DNA of 64,000 nucleotides from Ideonella margarita (GCF_038066635.1 NZ_JBBUTI010000002.1:62001-126000), one strand, 5' to 3'; shown: positions 47,647 through 56,892, counted from the first letter of the stretch. Notes: generated by a model not told the origin, from the letters alone. Program-made: numbers and translations.

Positions 47647-48566
47647 CGGGCCACCTCTGCCTTGCCGGCGTTTTGCATGATGCTCAGGAACACGTCTTCC
47701 AGGTCGGCGCGGCCGATTTCGAGGTCTTCGATGCGCACGCCCGATTCACGCAGACGAGCCAGCGTGGCTTCCACGCCATTGGCGTCACGGGTGGCGATCT
47801 GGGCGATGCGGCCGGTGACGCGGGCCTGGCCAGCCAGGTCGGGCGGCAGGGCGTCGTCCGTCTTGAAGCGCAGCATGCTGCCCTTGGTGGCGGCCAGCAG
47901 GTTGGCGGTGCGGTCGAGGGCCACGATGCGGCCCGACTTGAGCATGGCGATGCGGCCGCACAGGGCTTCCGCTTCTTCCAGGTAATGGGTGGTCAGCAGC
48001 ACCGTGTGGCCCTTGCGGTTCAGGCCGGCGATGAATTGCCAGAGCGTCTGGCGCAATTCCACGTCAACGCCTGCGGTGGGCTCGTCCAGCACGATGACCG
48101 GCGGCTTGTGGACCAGCGCCTGCGCCACCAGCACGCGGCGCTTCATGCCGCCGGAGAGCTGCCGCATGTTGGCACCTGCCTTGTCGGTCAGGCCGAGGCC
48201 GGCCAGCAGCTCGTCGATCCAGTCGTCGTTGTGGCGGATACCGAAATAGCCGCTCTGGATGCGCAGCGCCTCACGCACGGTGAAAAACGGGTCGAACACC
48301 AGCTCCTGCGGCACGATACCCAAGGCGTGGCGGGCCGCGGCGAAATCAATCGCTACGTCATGGCCCATCACCTTCACCCGGCCTTCGCTGGCCTGCGCCA
48401 GACCGGCCAGGATGCTGATCAGCGTCGTCTTGCCGGCGCCGTTGGGGCCGAGCAGGCCAAAAAACTCGCCGGGCTCGATGTCGAAGCTGACGCCATCAAG
48501 TGCGCGGAGCGCGCCTTTGGCACTGGGGTAGGTCTTGGCGACCCCCTGGAAGGAAACTGCTGGCAT
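47643..48566 (-). CDS. ABC transporter ATP-binding protein
   Basis: 307 residues, YadG/CcmA-like ATPase partner of the permease that follows. Walker A GPNGAGKT at 40-47, Q-loop GIVPQELVFDPFFTV, signature LSGGMKRR, Walker B VIVLDEPTAGVD and switch TTHYLEEAEAL are complete. A C-terminal domain of about 80 residues follows, as in drug/polysaccharide export ATPases. It starts the minus-strand series ABC-ABC-bolA-murA-his. Confidence 0.95.
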   Translation of the reverse strand: MPAVSFQGVAKTYPSAKGALRALDGVSFDIEPGEFFGLLGPNGAGKTTLISILAGLAQASEGRVKVMGHDVAIDFAAARHALGIVPQELVFDPFFTVREALRIQSGYFGIRHNDDWIDELLAGLGLTDKAGANMRQLSGGMKRRVLVAQALVHKPPVIVLDEPTAGVDVELRQTLWQFIAGLNRKGHTVLLTTHYLEEAEALCGRIAMLKSGRIVALDRTANLLAATKGSMLRFKTDDALPPDLAGQARVTGRIAQIATRDANGVEATLARLRESGVRIEDLEIGRADLEDVFLSIMQNAGKAEVAR

Positions 48567-48616
48567 GGGCGATCATTGTAGGGAGAGCCATCAAGCCCTG
48601 CAGGCCGAGGTGGTGC

Positions 48617-48632
48617 TAGATTCCACTGGAAT
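48617..48632 (+). promoter_or_regulatory. Candidate TetR autoregulatory operator
   Basis: ATTCCA-C-TGGAAT (48620-48632), a 13 bp palindrome with perfect 6 bp arms, overlaps a possible -10 TAGATT (48617-48622) 15 bp upstream of the TetR start, in the divergent gap to the ABC operon. Placement suits autorepression. Confidence 0.45.
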
Positions 48633-48646
48633 TACGCGCTGCCCCG

Positions 48647-49306
48647 ATGACCACCAAAAAACCACGCCGCACGGCTGAACGCATCCTGGATGTCACCCTC
48701 GACTTGTTCAACCGCTTCGGCGAGCCGAACGTCTCGACCACGCTGATCTCCGCAGAGCTCGGCATCAGCCCGGGCAACCTGTACTACCACTACCCGGCCA
48801 AAGACGAGCTCATCAACTCGCTCTTCGACCGGTTCGAGCGGGCCCTGAACGAGCTGCTGAACGCGGCCGACGACGTTCGCAACGTTGAAGACGCCTGGCT
48901 GTTTTTCCACATGCTCTTCGAGCTGATCTGGGACTACCGCTTCCTCTACCGCGACCTCAACGACCTGCTCAGCAAGAACCGCCGGCTGGAAACCCATTTC
49001 CAGTTCGTGCTCAAGCACAAGTCGCGCGCCATCGAAGCCGTGCTGGCGGGCCTGACCCGCGGCAGCGCGATGCGCATCGACCGCGTGGACAGCGGCGCCG
49101 TGGCCACGGCCATGGTGGTGGTGCTGACCTACTGGCTGAGCCACGAATACGTGCGCGAACCCCGCAAGGCCCTGGAGCCCGAGAACGCCGCCACCACCCT
49201 GGCGCGCGGCGCCTGGCATGTGCTGAGCCTGCTCAGCCCCTACCTGGAGCCCGAGGCGCGCACCCACCTGCACACCCTGGCCGGCAAATACCGCGAAGGC
49301 CCCTGA
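48647..49306 (+). CDS. TetR/AcrR-family regulator
   Basis: 219 residues. The DNA-binding domain shows RTAERILDVTLDLFNRFGE then LISAELGISPGNLYYHYPAKDELI. The C-terminal domain (about 80-200) contains WLFFHMLFELIWDYRFLYRDL, a pattern common in regulators located near PHA and lipid genes in Burkholderiales. The gene is divergent from the ABC operon and upstream of a TPR protein and lipid-storage genes. Its ligand is unknown; an acyl-CoA or lipid is a reasonable guess from context only. Confidence 0.92.
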   Translation: MTTKKPRRTAERILDVTLDLFNRFGEPNVSTTLISAELGISPGNLYYHYPAKDELINSLFDRFERALNELLNAADDVRNVEDAWLFFHMLFELIWDYRFLYRDLNDLLSKNRRLETHFQFVLKHKSRAIEAVLAGLTRGSAMRIDRVDSGAVATAMVVVLTYWLSHEYVREPRKALEPENAATTLARGAWHVLSLLSPYLEPEARTHLHTLAGKYREGP

Positions 49307-49364
49307 GCCGGGTCACCCGCCTCGCCCGAAACAACAACACAGCCACCTGACGGAGACAAACAAC

Positions 49365-50138
49365 ATGGCCAAATGGACCGCCTACCCTTACGACACCGCC
49401 GAGTACCAGCGTGACGCCGCGACGCTGAAAAAGCACTGGGCCCGCCTGCACACCGGTGACGCGGAACCCTGGCCCAAGGACACCGCCGTGCAGGCCGCGT
49501 GGGCGCTGTTCCATGCAGGCCATTTCCAGCAGGCCGTGGAAGCCGGCTTGAAGGCAGGGGGCGCGGGCATCACGGTGGCCAACAAGGCCCAGGCCATCCA
49601 TGCCAACTACCTGGAAAAGAGCGAGAAGAACAAGCTCGCCCTGTTCCTGGAAGTGGCCGAGCGGGCCGCGGCCCAGCAGGTGGAAGAACCCGGCAACGCC
49701 AACGCGCATTACTGGCAGGCCTATGCCCTGGGCCGCTACAGCCAGGGCATCAGCGTGGCCAAGGCCCTGTCGCAAGGCCTGGGCAGCAAGGTGAAGACCG
49801 CGCTGGAAACCGCCATCAAACTGCAACCCAAGCATGCCGACGCCCACATCGCGCTCGGCGCGTTCCACGCCGAGGTCATCGACAAGGTGGGCAAGCTGCT
49901 CGGCAAGACGCAGGGCGCCGACGCCAGCACCGGCCTGAAGATGTTCCGCGAAGCACTCAAGCTGAACCCCACCAGCGCCATCGCGATGGTGGAGTACGCC
50001 AACGGCCTGGTGATGCTGGAGGGCGACAAGAAGATGGCCGAGGCGGAGCAGCTGTATGCCGACGCCGCAGGCGCCGAGGCGCAGGACGCCATGGAGCGTC
50101 TGGACGTGGAGATGGCCAAGGCCGAGCTCGAAGACTGA
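49365..50138 (+). CDS. Cytoplasmic TPR-like protein of unknown function
   Basis: 257 residues without signal peptide; GGAG lies about 10 bp before the ATG. Helical repeat pattern with TPR-like pieces: AAWALFHAGHFQQAVEAGL, ANAHYWQAYALGRYSQGIS, LETAIKLQPKHADAHIALG and LKMFREALKLNPTSAIAMVEYANG (partly shown). It follows the TetR gene by 58 bp on the same strand and faces the wax ester synthase gene. Family known mainly from Betaproteobacteria; no assigned role. Confidence 0.8.
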   Translation: MAKWTAYPYDTAEYQRDAATLKKHWARLHTGDAEPWPKDTAVQAAWALFHAGHFQQAVEAGLKAGGAGITVANKAQAIHANYLEKSEKNKLALFLEVAERAAAQQVEEPGNANAHYWQAYALGRYSQGISVAKALSQGLGSKVKTALETAIKLQPKHADAHIALGAFHAEVIDKVGKLLGKTQGADASTGLKMFREALKLNPTSAIAMVEYANGLVMLEGDKKMAEAEQLYADAAGAEAQDAMERLDVEMAKAELED

Positions 50139-50159
50139 GCCCGACCGGGCGCGGCGGCG

Positions 50160-51638
50160 TCAGTCGGCGCTGCCGCTGCCGTCGCCATCACCGTCGCCGT
50201 CACCCCACGGCAACATCATCGACAGATACAGCAGCTGCTCGAATTCGGGCTGGAAGCGCTCGACGATCTGGTCGGGATCAGGGCACAACGTGTCGTCGGT
50301 GATCAGCCCGAACTGCACGCCGCCGGCATAACTGAGGATGCTGACGCCGACGCCGATGTCGCCGCTCTGCGGCACCCAGAACATCACCTGCTTCACCGTG
50401 CGGTCGCAGAACTTCAGCGCCTCGCGCGGGCCGGGCACGTTGGTCATCACCGCCGTGGCCTTCTTGGCAAACAGGTTCAGCAGCGCATGCTGCATCGGCT
50501 TGATCAGCAGGCCGGCGACAGCCAGCAGCGCAAACGCCAGCAGGGGTTGGTAGCCGCCCTTCAAATCGTTCATGCGGGCGCGCACTGCGGCCAGGCGCTC
50601 CACCGGGTTGGCAATGCCGATCGGCAGCACCAGCGGCACCAGGCCGAAGCGGTTGCCGAGCTTCCAGGCGTCTTCCAGCGGACGCAGGTTCACCGGCACC
50701 ATCGCGCGGATCTCCTTGCCCGTCGGGTCTTCGCCCTTGCTGCGCAGGTAGCCGCCAATCGCACCGGCCACGCAGGTCAGCAGCACGTCGTTGATGGACG
50801 CGCCAAGTGCCTGGCCCACGGCCTTCACGTCGTCCAGCGCCAGCGGCTCACCCCAGGCCACCACCTTGCCGGGCGTGGCCTTTCCCTTGAGGCGGGTGTG
50901 TGAGTCATCGGGCATCAGCGCCAGCGAAGCTGCGTCGCTGATGACCTGGTAGCCCACCTTGGCCGCCTCCAGGCTGCCCACCAGCGGTTGCTCCGGGTGG
51001 GCCATCATTTCCATCGACTTGGCCACGCCGCCGCCCGTCAGGCCGATCGCCTTGATGGTGAGGTCGGCCATCGGCTTGATCAGTGCATCGCTCAGCCAGT
51101 CGTGCTCGGCGTCTTCTTCCTTGTGCCGGCGCTTGCGCTGAGGCGGCGGCGCACCACCGTCAGTGATGGACAGCATCACCGAGATCAGTGCGATGCCGTC
51201 GCCGATGCAGTGGTGCACCCGCACGATGAACGCGCTCTGGCTGATGCCGGAGTCCGGGTCGAGTTGCTCGACCAGCTGGATCTGCCAGAGCGGACGCTCG
51301 GGGTTCAGCGGGGTCATCGACAAGACACCCACCCGCGCCTTGAGCGCGTCCATGCGGGACTGCCCGCGGGCCGGATGGAGTTGCTCGGGCACCACGTGGG
51401 CATCGAGATCAAACGTCTTGTCCTCGACCCAGTGCGCACCCATCGCGTCTTCCACCACACGCTGGCGGAAGCGGTCATAGCGCAGCAGGCGCTCGGCAAC
51501 GCGCTCGCGAAGCGCAGCGATGTCGAGGCCCGGCTCGATCAGCCACACCCCGACGATCATCATCAGGTTGGCCTCGTTGTCCATGCGCAGCCAGGCGGTG
51601 TCGACACGCGACATGCGTTCATTCACGGGTGCGGGCAT
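50160..51638 (-). CDS. Wax ester synthase/diacylglycerol acyltransferase
   Basis: WS/DGAT-family acyltransferase that makes wax esters and/or triacylglycerol from acyl-CoA. 492 residues. The catalytic motif HHCIGDG is at 142-148 (His143 general base, Asp147), with MSRVDTAWLRMD at the N-terminus, the RPLWQ motif, NDVLLTCVAGA and the late NVPGP segment. The protein ends in an odd Gly-Asp repeat tail (GDGDGDGDGSGSAD). A start at the second ATG (residue 9) is equally plausible. It is divergent from an acyl-CoA-binding protein gene, consistent with neutral-lipid storage. Confidence 0.93.
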   Translation of the reverse strand: MPAPVNERMSRVDTAWLRMDNEANLMMIVGVWLIEPGLDIAALRERVAERLLRYDRFRQRVVEDAMGAHWVEDKTFDLDAHVVPEQLHPARGQSRMDALKARVGVLSMTPLNPERPLWQIQLVEQLDPDSGISQSAFIVRVHHCIGDGIALISVMLSITDGGAPPPQRKRRHKEEDAEHDWLSDALIKPMADLTIKAIGLTGGGVAKSMEMMAHPEQPLVGSLEAAKVGYQVISDAASLALMPDDSHTRLKGKATPGKVVAWGEPLALDDVKAVGQALGASINDVLLTCVAGAIGGYLRSKGEDPTGKEIRAMVPVNLRPLEDAWKLGNRFGLVPLVLPIGIANPVERLAAVRARMNDLKGGYQPLLAFALLAVAGLLIKPMQHALLNLFAKKATAVMTNVPGPREALKFCDRTVKQVMFWVPQSGDIGVGVSILSYAGGVQFGLITDDTLCPDPDQIVERFQPEFEQLLYLSMMLPWGDGDGDGDGSGSAD

Positions 51639-51747
51639 GGAGAAGAACCTCTAGCAAATACAGACTCGGATCGGCGACGATGCTGGTTAACATTCACAGC
51701 GTCAAGCCCTCGGTTTCACGCAGGGCACGCCTTGAAGGAGACACAAC

Positions 51748-52002
51748 ATGGCCGACTTGAAGACCCAATTTGAAACCGCCGTCGCCGAGAGCAAGCAGCT
51801 GCCGGAGAAGCCGGACAACATGACGCTGCTCAAGATCTACGCGCTCTACAAGCAGGCCAGCGCCGGTGATGTCGACGGCAAGCGCCCCGGCTTCACCGAC
51901 ATGGTCGGCCGCGCCAAGTACGACGCCTGGGACGCCCTGAAGGGCACCTCGGCCGACGACGCGATGCAGCAATACATCGACCTGATCGAAGACCTGAAGT
52001 AA
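51748..52002 (+). CDS. Acyl-CoA-binding protein
   Basis: 84 residues, a complete four-helix ACBP: TQFETAVAESKQLPEKP, the ligand motif LLKIYALYKQASAGDV, and KYDAWDALKGTSADDAMQQY. A strong GAAGGAG site lies before the ATG. ACBPs bind long-chain acyl-CoA and buffer its free concentration. The divergent wax ester synthase gene 109 bp away uses the same ligand, so the two probably work together. Confidence 0.97.
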   Translation: MADLKTQFETAVAESKQLPEKPDNMTLLKIYALYKQASAGDVDGKRPGFTDMVGRAKYDAWDALKGTSADDAMQQYIDLIEDLK

Positions 52003-52031
52003 GCCCTCCCGGGCCTGCGCGCCAGGGGCCT

Positions 52032-52340
52032 TCAGGCCTTGCGCGCAGCTTCCTTGGCCAGCGCAGCGTCCAGCTGCTTGCTGGCCTCGGCTTCCACCTG
52101 GCTGGCGAAGGCCTTGAACAGGAAGCCGAGCTTGACCTCCATGTCGAAGTGATCGCCCGTGACGATCAGGGTGCCGCTGGCGCCTGAACGCTTGAACTCC
52201 ACCTTGTCGCTGGTGTCGCCTTCAATCACGGTGCAGGTCATGTCGAGCTTCTTCTCGGCATGTTCAGCCCATTTCCACGCCACCTTGCGGGCACGTTGCA
52301 GGCCCAGCTGGTGGTCTCGGCGGATGCGGATGTCAGACAT
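52032..52340 (-). CDS. Polyhydroxyalkanoic acid system family protein
   Basis: 102 residues matching the PHA_gran_rgn family: MSDIRIRRDHQLGLQRARKVA at the start (in part), then WAEHAEKKLDMTCTV, GTLIVTGDHFDMEVKLGFL and a helical Ala/Lys-rich end. Members are found in PHA-producing bacteria, some in PHA gene clusters. The protein is small, soluble and of unknown mechanism. It stands alone, converging on the acyl-CoA-binding protein gene. Confidence 0.88.
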   Translation of the reverse strand: MSDIRIRRDHQLGLQRARKVAWKWAEHAEKKLDMTCTVIEGDTSDKVEFKRSGASGTLIVTGDHFDMEVKLGFLFKAFASQVEAEASKQLDAALAKEAARKA

Positions 52341-52431
52341 GTTGTGGCGGATTCCAAAGGTGGCAGACAGGCCGCCAGTATCTCCGCAAACCAGCAGGCC
52401 ACGCCACAGGACGTCGCCCGAGGTCAGCCCC

Positions 52432-53547
52432 TCAGGGCGTGGCGGGCGCTGATGACAGCAACGCCGTCAGTGCGGCATCGCGGTCGGGCTTGGGCAGCAT
52501 GGCCAGGGTCTGAACCGCGCGGTGGAATCGCGAGAAATCGCAACCCTCGCGGCGCCAGAGCGCCTCAAACGCCGGCACCCATTGCTGGTAGGCCGCCTGC
52601 ACGCCGAGCGTCGCGTTGTTCATGCGCGCGAAGTAGGCGTCGTAGCCATTGAAGCCTTGCCACTGCTCGCGCTTCAGCGTGGTGTAGCCAGCCTGCAGGC
52701 GGGCCAGCACGTCGGCCTTGGCCTCGCGCTTTTGTGCATCGCTGCGGCCGCTGGCATACACCGCTGCCAATTCGTCACGCGCGCCGTTGACCAGCACGCG
52801 CACTGCCTCGCGCCGGGCCTGCAGCACAGACACCTGCTCGCGCGCGGCTGCATCGGCCTGCTCGTGCAACCAGCGGTCACCGCCCAGCCGCTCGACGGCC
52901 GTGGCGTAGCTCTCGTTGAACATGGTGTCGCCCGGCACGTAGACCACCTGGTGCGACAGCTCATGGAAGATCATGCGCGCCAGCTCACCTTCGGGCCAGG
53001 TGATGAAGGTGTTGAGCAGCGGATCACCGCCCAGCCAATCCGTGCGGCCCAGCGTGGAATAAGCCGGCACCGGGTACACGCTCACCTCCAGGCCCGGCTC
53101 CTGGCGAAGTTCATCGGCCGCCGCGTTGGCCGCCTCCAGGCTGTAGTAGCCCCGGTAGCCCACGCAGCCCACCACCGGAAAACACCAGGTGCGCAGCGCC
53201 AGCGACAACTCGGGCGCAGCCACCACGTTCCAGACCGCCGCGGGGCGCCCCAGGTCGGCATAGCTGCGGTAGCTGCGGTTGTCAGGAAGGTGCAGCGTGC
53301 TCACCGCCCAATCGCGCATGCGCTGGCTCAGCAGCAGGCGCTCACGCAAGGCCGCGGGCGTGGCGGCATCGGCCACCACCTCCGGCACCGGCCGGCCACT
53401 GCCCGCCATGGCCAGGTGGCCGGCGCCGGCCTGGGCCAGGTAGCCCACCGAGCTGCAACCGCTGCCCAGGCACAAGGCGCCCACCACCACGGTGGCCAGC
53501 GCCAAAGTGCCGCCCAGGCCCACCATCAGCCAGCCTCGCCGACGCAT
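52432..53547 (-). CDS. Putative lipoprotein aminopeptidase (zinc metallopeptidase)
   Basis: 371 residues from ATG 53547. An N-terminal membrane-type signal ends in a lipobox LGSGC with Cys31. The zinc motif HELSH is at 195-199 with a third ligand at Glu212 (MFNESYATAVER). NRSYRSYADLGR, SYPV-like VSVYPVPAYSTLGRTDWLGGDPLLNTF (in part) and TLGVQAAYQQWVPAFEAL are shared by the Aminopep (predicted aminopeptidase) family. It is probably anchored on the periplasmic side. It follows the molybdopterin oxidoreductase gene after 7 bp and may share its transcript. Confidence 0.85.
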   Translation of the reverse strand: MRRRGWLMVGLGGTLALATVVVGALCLGSGCSSVGYLAQAGAGHLAMAGSGRPVPEVVADAATPAALRERLLLSQRMRDWAVSTLHLPDNRSYRSYADLGRPAAVWNVVAAPELSLALRTWCFPVVGCVGYRGYYSLEAANAAADELRQEPGLEVSVYPVPAYSTLGRTDWLGGDPLLNTFITWPEGELARMIFHELSHQVVYVPGDTMFNESYATAVERLGGDRWLHEQADAAAREQVSVLQARREAVRVLVNGARDELAAVYASGRSDAQKREAKADVLARLQAGYTTLKREQWQGFNGYDAYFARMNNATLGVQAAYQQWVPAFEALWRREGCDFSRFHRAVQTLAMLPKPDRDAALTALLSSAPATP

Positions 53548-53554
53548 CGTGTGC

Positions 53555-55600
53555 TCACAGGGCCGCCACTTCAACCAGGCAGTCGTAGAACGACGGCGCG
53601 TTGCCCAGATCGGTCAGGTGCTGGTGGGTCAGCTCGTTCACGTTGGTGCCGTTGCGACCCAGCTTGCGCCACCAGATGCCCAGGCCGTGCACCACACCGG
53701 CGCGGGCCCGGCGGCTCACGCGCAGGGTGCAGTGGTACTCGCCACGGTCATTGAAGACCCGCACGCCCTGCCCGTCCTGCAAGCTGCGGCTGGCGGCATC
53801 GTCGGCGTGCATTTCCAGCAGTGGCTCGGACTCGATGTCGCGCAGGCTCTTGACGTTCACGAACGTCGAGTTGAGGAAGTTGCGGGCCGGCGGCGAAATC
53901 ATCGCCAGCGGAAAGCGTTGCGCCAGCTCGGGCGTTGACGCCGCACTTTCATGGTTGGGCACATGGTCAGGCAGCTCCAGGCCCGGCCCGCAGGCGCGCG
54001 CCTTGCCGTTGGCCGTGGGGAAGCCGCCTTCTGCAAACGGTGCATCGGGCAAGGGCAGCTTGAACCAGCCCGTGGTGGCCAGGGCCTCGGCATCGACCAG
54101 ACTGGTGAAGGCCTGCCGCGCCAGGGTCTCGTCGCTGTCCCGGAAGCAGGGCTCTTCGAAGCCCATGCGTGCGGCCAGGCGGCGGAAGATCTCGCAGTTC
54201 GAGAGCGACTCGCCACGGGGCTCGATCGCCGGCTCGTTGATCAGCGCGTAGGTGTGCCCGTAGCTGGTGTGCGCGTCCCAGTGCTCCAGCTGCGTGGTGG
54301 CGGGCAGCACGTAGTCGGCATGGTCAGCGGTGTCGGTCAGGAAGTGCTCGAGCACCACGGTGAACAGGTCTTCACGCTGGAAGCCCGCCACCACCTTGCG
54401 AGACTCCGGCGCCACCGCCACCGGGTTGCTGTTGTAGACCACCACGGCTTCGATCTTCGGACCAAACGCCGTTGAGGCGGGGCGCAACAGGTCGTCGCCG
54501 ATGGTGCTCATGTTGATGGTGCGCGGCTGACGGCCGGCCAGCAGCTGCGGCTGCTGCAGCCAGGCGTCATTGCGGGCGGGCTTGAACCAGCCGGAGGCCG
54601 ACAGCAGCAAGCCGCCAGCCGCTTCGCGCCAGGCGCCGGTCAGGCAGGGCAGCAAGGCGATCAGACGCACGGCGTTGCCGCCGCCACGCACACGCTGCAT
54701 GCCGTAGTTCAATCGAATCGCGGTGGGGCGCGTGGTGCCGTAATCACGGGCCAGGCCGCACACCTCGTCCACCGTCAGGCCACACACCTCGGCCGTGCGT
54801 TCGGGCGGCCACTGCAGGGCGCGCTCACGCAAGGCCGGCCAGCCCTCCACATGCTGCGCCAGGTAGTCGTGGTCCAGCCAGTCGTGGGTGATGAGCTGGT
54901 GCATCAGGCCCAAAGCCAAGGCGCCATCGGTGCCGGGGCGCAGGGCCAGGTGCTGGTGGCACTTCTCGGCGGTTTCGGTGCGACGCGGGTCGATCGCGAT
55001 CAGCTTGGCGCCGGCGCGTTTGGCCGCCTGCGCAAACGTCCAGAAGTGCAGGTTCGACGCGATCGAATTGCTGCCCCAGATGACAATCAGGCGGCTGTTG
55101 GCGAACTGCTCCAGGTGCATGCCCACCTTGCCGCCGTAGGTCTGCTGCAAGGCCTCACCACCGGCCGAGGCGCAGATGGTGCGCTCCAGCAAAGACGCGC
55201 CGAGCTTGTTGAAGAAGCGCGCCGCCATGCTCTCGCCCTGCACCAGGCCCATCGTGCCGGCGTAGCTGTAGGGCAGGATGGCTTGGGCATCGCGCGCGGC
55301 GATGTCGGACAGCCGGCGGCTGATGTCGTCGAGCGCCTCGTCCCAGCTGACCGGCACGAACTGCCCTGCCCCCTTGGGGCCGACGCGCTTGAGCGGCTGC
55401 AGCACGCGCTCGGCATGATCGGTGCGCTCGGCGTAGCGCGACACCTTGGTACACAGGGCCCCGTGGGTGGTGGGGTGGTCGGGGTCGCCCTGGATGCGGA
55501 CGATGCGCTGGCCTTCCACCGTGACGCGCATGGCGCAGGTGTCGGGGCAGTCGTGGGGGCAGGCCGCGTGGATGGTGCGGCTGACGGCGTCTTGAATCAT
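53555..55600 (-). CDS. Molybdopterin-dependent oxidoreductase with N-terminal [4Fe-4S] motif
   Basis: DMSO-reductase-family enzyme of 681 residues from ATG 55600 (a TTG six bases earlier is less likely). The N-terminal cluster motif is C14-C18-C22-C50 (CPHDCPDTC then LCTK). Molybdopterin-domain motifs include GSNSIASN, AIDPRRTETAEKC, YNSNPVAVAPE and the C-terminal dinucleotide-binding domain with HADDAASRSLQDGQGV and NELTHQHLTDLGNAPSFYD (in part). There is no Tat signal, so it is cytoplasmic. No electron-transfer or membrane subunits are adjacent. Such single-subunit enzymes are usually left unassigned; the substrate is unknown. Confidence 0.9.
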   Translation of the reverse strand: MIQDAVSRTIHAACPHDCPDTCAMRVTVEGQRIVRIQGDPDHPTTHGALCTKVSRYAERTDHAERVLQPLKRVGPKGAGQFVPVSWDEALDDISRRLSDIAARDAQAILPYSYAGTMGLVQGESMAARFFNKLGASLLERTICASAGGEALQQTYGGKVGMHLEQFANSRLIVIWGSNSIASNLHFWTFAQAAKRAGAKLIAIDPRRTETAEKCHQHLALRPGTDGALALGLMHQLITHDWLDHDYLAQHVEGWPALRERALQWPPERTAEVCGLTVDEVCGLARDYGTTRPTAIRLNYGMQRVRGGGNAVRLIALLPCLTGAWREAAGGLLLSASGWFKPARNDAWLQQPQLLAGRQPRTINMSTIGDDLLRPASTAFGPKIEAVVVYNSNPVAVAPESRKVVAGFQREDLFTVVLEHFLTDTADHADYVLPATTQLEHWDAHTSYGHTYALINEPAIEPRGESLSNCEIFRRLAARMGFEEPCFRDSDETLARQAFTSLVDAEALATTGWFKLPLPDAPFAEGGFPTANGKARACGPGLELPDHVPNHESAASTPELAQRFPLAMISPPARNFLNSTFVNVKSLRDIESEPLLEMHADDAASRSLQDGQGVRVFNDRGEYHCTLRVSRRARAGVVHGLGIWWRKLGRNGTNVNELTHQHLTDLGNAPSFYDCLVEVAAL

Positions 55601-55640
55601 CTTCAAATGATGTCACAGACGGTTTCCAATGCAGGGGCTG

Positions 55641-55657
55641 CGCGACAAATTGTCGCG
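55641..55657. promoter_or_regulatory. Palindrome in the divergent oxidoreductase/solute-binding-protein promoter region
   Basis: CGCGACA-AAT-TGTCGCG, a 17 bp inverted repeat with perfect 7 bp arms about 40 bp upstream of the oxidoreductase start and 100 bp before the solute-binding protein. It is well placed as the operator of a dimeric regulator for both genes; the regulator is unknown. Confidence 0.5.
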
Positions 55658-55758
55658 ATTGAGGCGCTTTGAAATTAAGCAAGAATGCATTGGTGCCGAC
55701 ATACCCCGTAGGCACCGTACGCGGTCTCGTTCAGTCCGAATTTGCAGTTGTTGTATCC

Positions 55759-56892
55759 ATGAGCTTGTTCTTGCCCCGCCGCACCGTGATCCGGTGCATG
55801 GCCGCCGCTACCGCCGCGCTGTCCTTGCCCGCGCGCAGCCAGAGTACCAAGCTGGTGCTGGGCCAGTCCGCCGCGTTCAGCGGGCCCGCCGCCCAGTTGG
55901 GCATCCAGATGAACCGCGGCGCCAAGCTGTGCTTTGACCAGGTCAATGCCAATGGCGGCGTGAACGGCGCCAGCATCGAGCTGCGCACGCTGGACGACGC
56001 CTACGACCCGGCCAAGTGCAAGGCCAACACCGAGAAGTTCATCAGCGACGACGTGTTCGCGCTGTTCGGCTATGTGGGCACGCCCACGTCGCTCGCGGCC
56101 CTGCCCCTGGTGAAGGAAGCCAAGATCCCGTTTTTTGGGCCGTTCACCGGCGCGATGGCGCTGCGCGACCCGTTCAACCGCTACGTGTTCCATGTGCGGG
56201 CGTCGTACGACGACGAGACCGCACTGATCGTCAAGAACCTGACCTCGCTGGGCCTGCGCCGCATCGCGGTGTTCCGGCAGAACGACAGCTATGGCCAGGC
56301 CGGCCTCGACGGCGTCGTGAAGGCCTTGCAGGCCCAGGGCCTGACGCCGGTGGCCGTGGCGACGGTCGAGCGGAACTCGGTCGACGTGAACGCGGCCGTG
56401 AAGGCCATCACCGCCGTCAAGCCGGACGCTGTTGTGCAGATCAGCGCCTACAAGAGCTGTGCCGCCTTCATCCGCGAAGCCCGCAAGGCCGGTTATGGCG
56501 GGACCTTCTACAACGTGTCCTTCGTGGGCACGCAGGCCTTGTCCGATGAGCTCGGCAAGGACGCTCGCGGCGTGGTGGTGAGCCAGGTCGTGCCCTTCCC
56601 GTTTGGCACCACGGTGGGCATCGTCCGGGACTATCACGAAGCCCTGAAGGCCGCAGGCGGCGAGCTGCGCCAGAACTACTCCAGCATGGAAGGCTATCTG
56701 GCGGCCCGCGTGTTCGTGGAAGGCCTGAAGCGCTCGCGCGGCTTCACCCGAGAGGGCCTGATCGGTGGCCTTGAATCGCTGCAGAACCAGAACTTCGGCG
56801 GCTTCAACCTGCAGTTCAGCTCGAAAGACCATGTGGCCTCGCGCTTCGTGGAGCTGTCGATGCTGACCGAAGACGGCGGCGTTCGCCGCTGA
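55759..56892 (+). CDS. ABC-type solute-binding protein (branched-chain amino acid/amide class)
   Basis: 377 residues from ATG 55759. The leader LPRRTVIRCMAAATAALSLP with ARS (twin-arginine-like) precedes mature STKLVLGQSAAFSGPAAQLG. Family motifs include RGAKLCFDQVNANGGVNG and FALFGYVGTPTSLAALP, and the typical late SSMEGYLAARVFVEGLK. An upstream in-frame start at 55669 is unlikely. No permease or ATPase is nearby; such orphan binding proteins are common in Burkholderiales. The downstream M20 amidohydrolase, 89 bp away, hints at an N-acyl amino acid or related ligand, but this is inference. Confidence 0.88.
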   Translation: MSLFLPRRTVIRCMAAATAALSLPARSQSTKLVLGQSAAFSGPAAQLGIQMNRGAKLCFDQVNANGGVNGASIELRTLDDAYDPAKCKANTEKFISDDVFALFGYVGTPTSLAALPLVKEAKIPFFGPFTGAMALRDPFNRYVFHVRASYDDETALIVKNLTSLGLRRIAVFRQNDSYGQAGLDGVVKALQAQGLTPVAVATVERNSVDVNAAVKAITAVKPDAVVQISAYKSCAAFIREARKAGYGGTFYNVSFVGTQALSDELGKDARGVVVSQVVPFPFGTTVGIVRDYHEALKAAGGELRQNYSSMEGYLAARVFVEGLKRSRGFTREGLIGGLESLQNQNFGGFNLQFSSKDHVASRFVELSMLTEDGGVRR

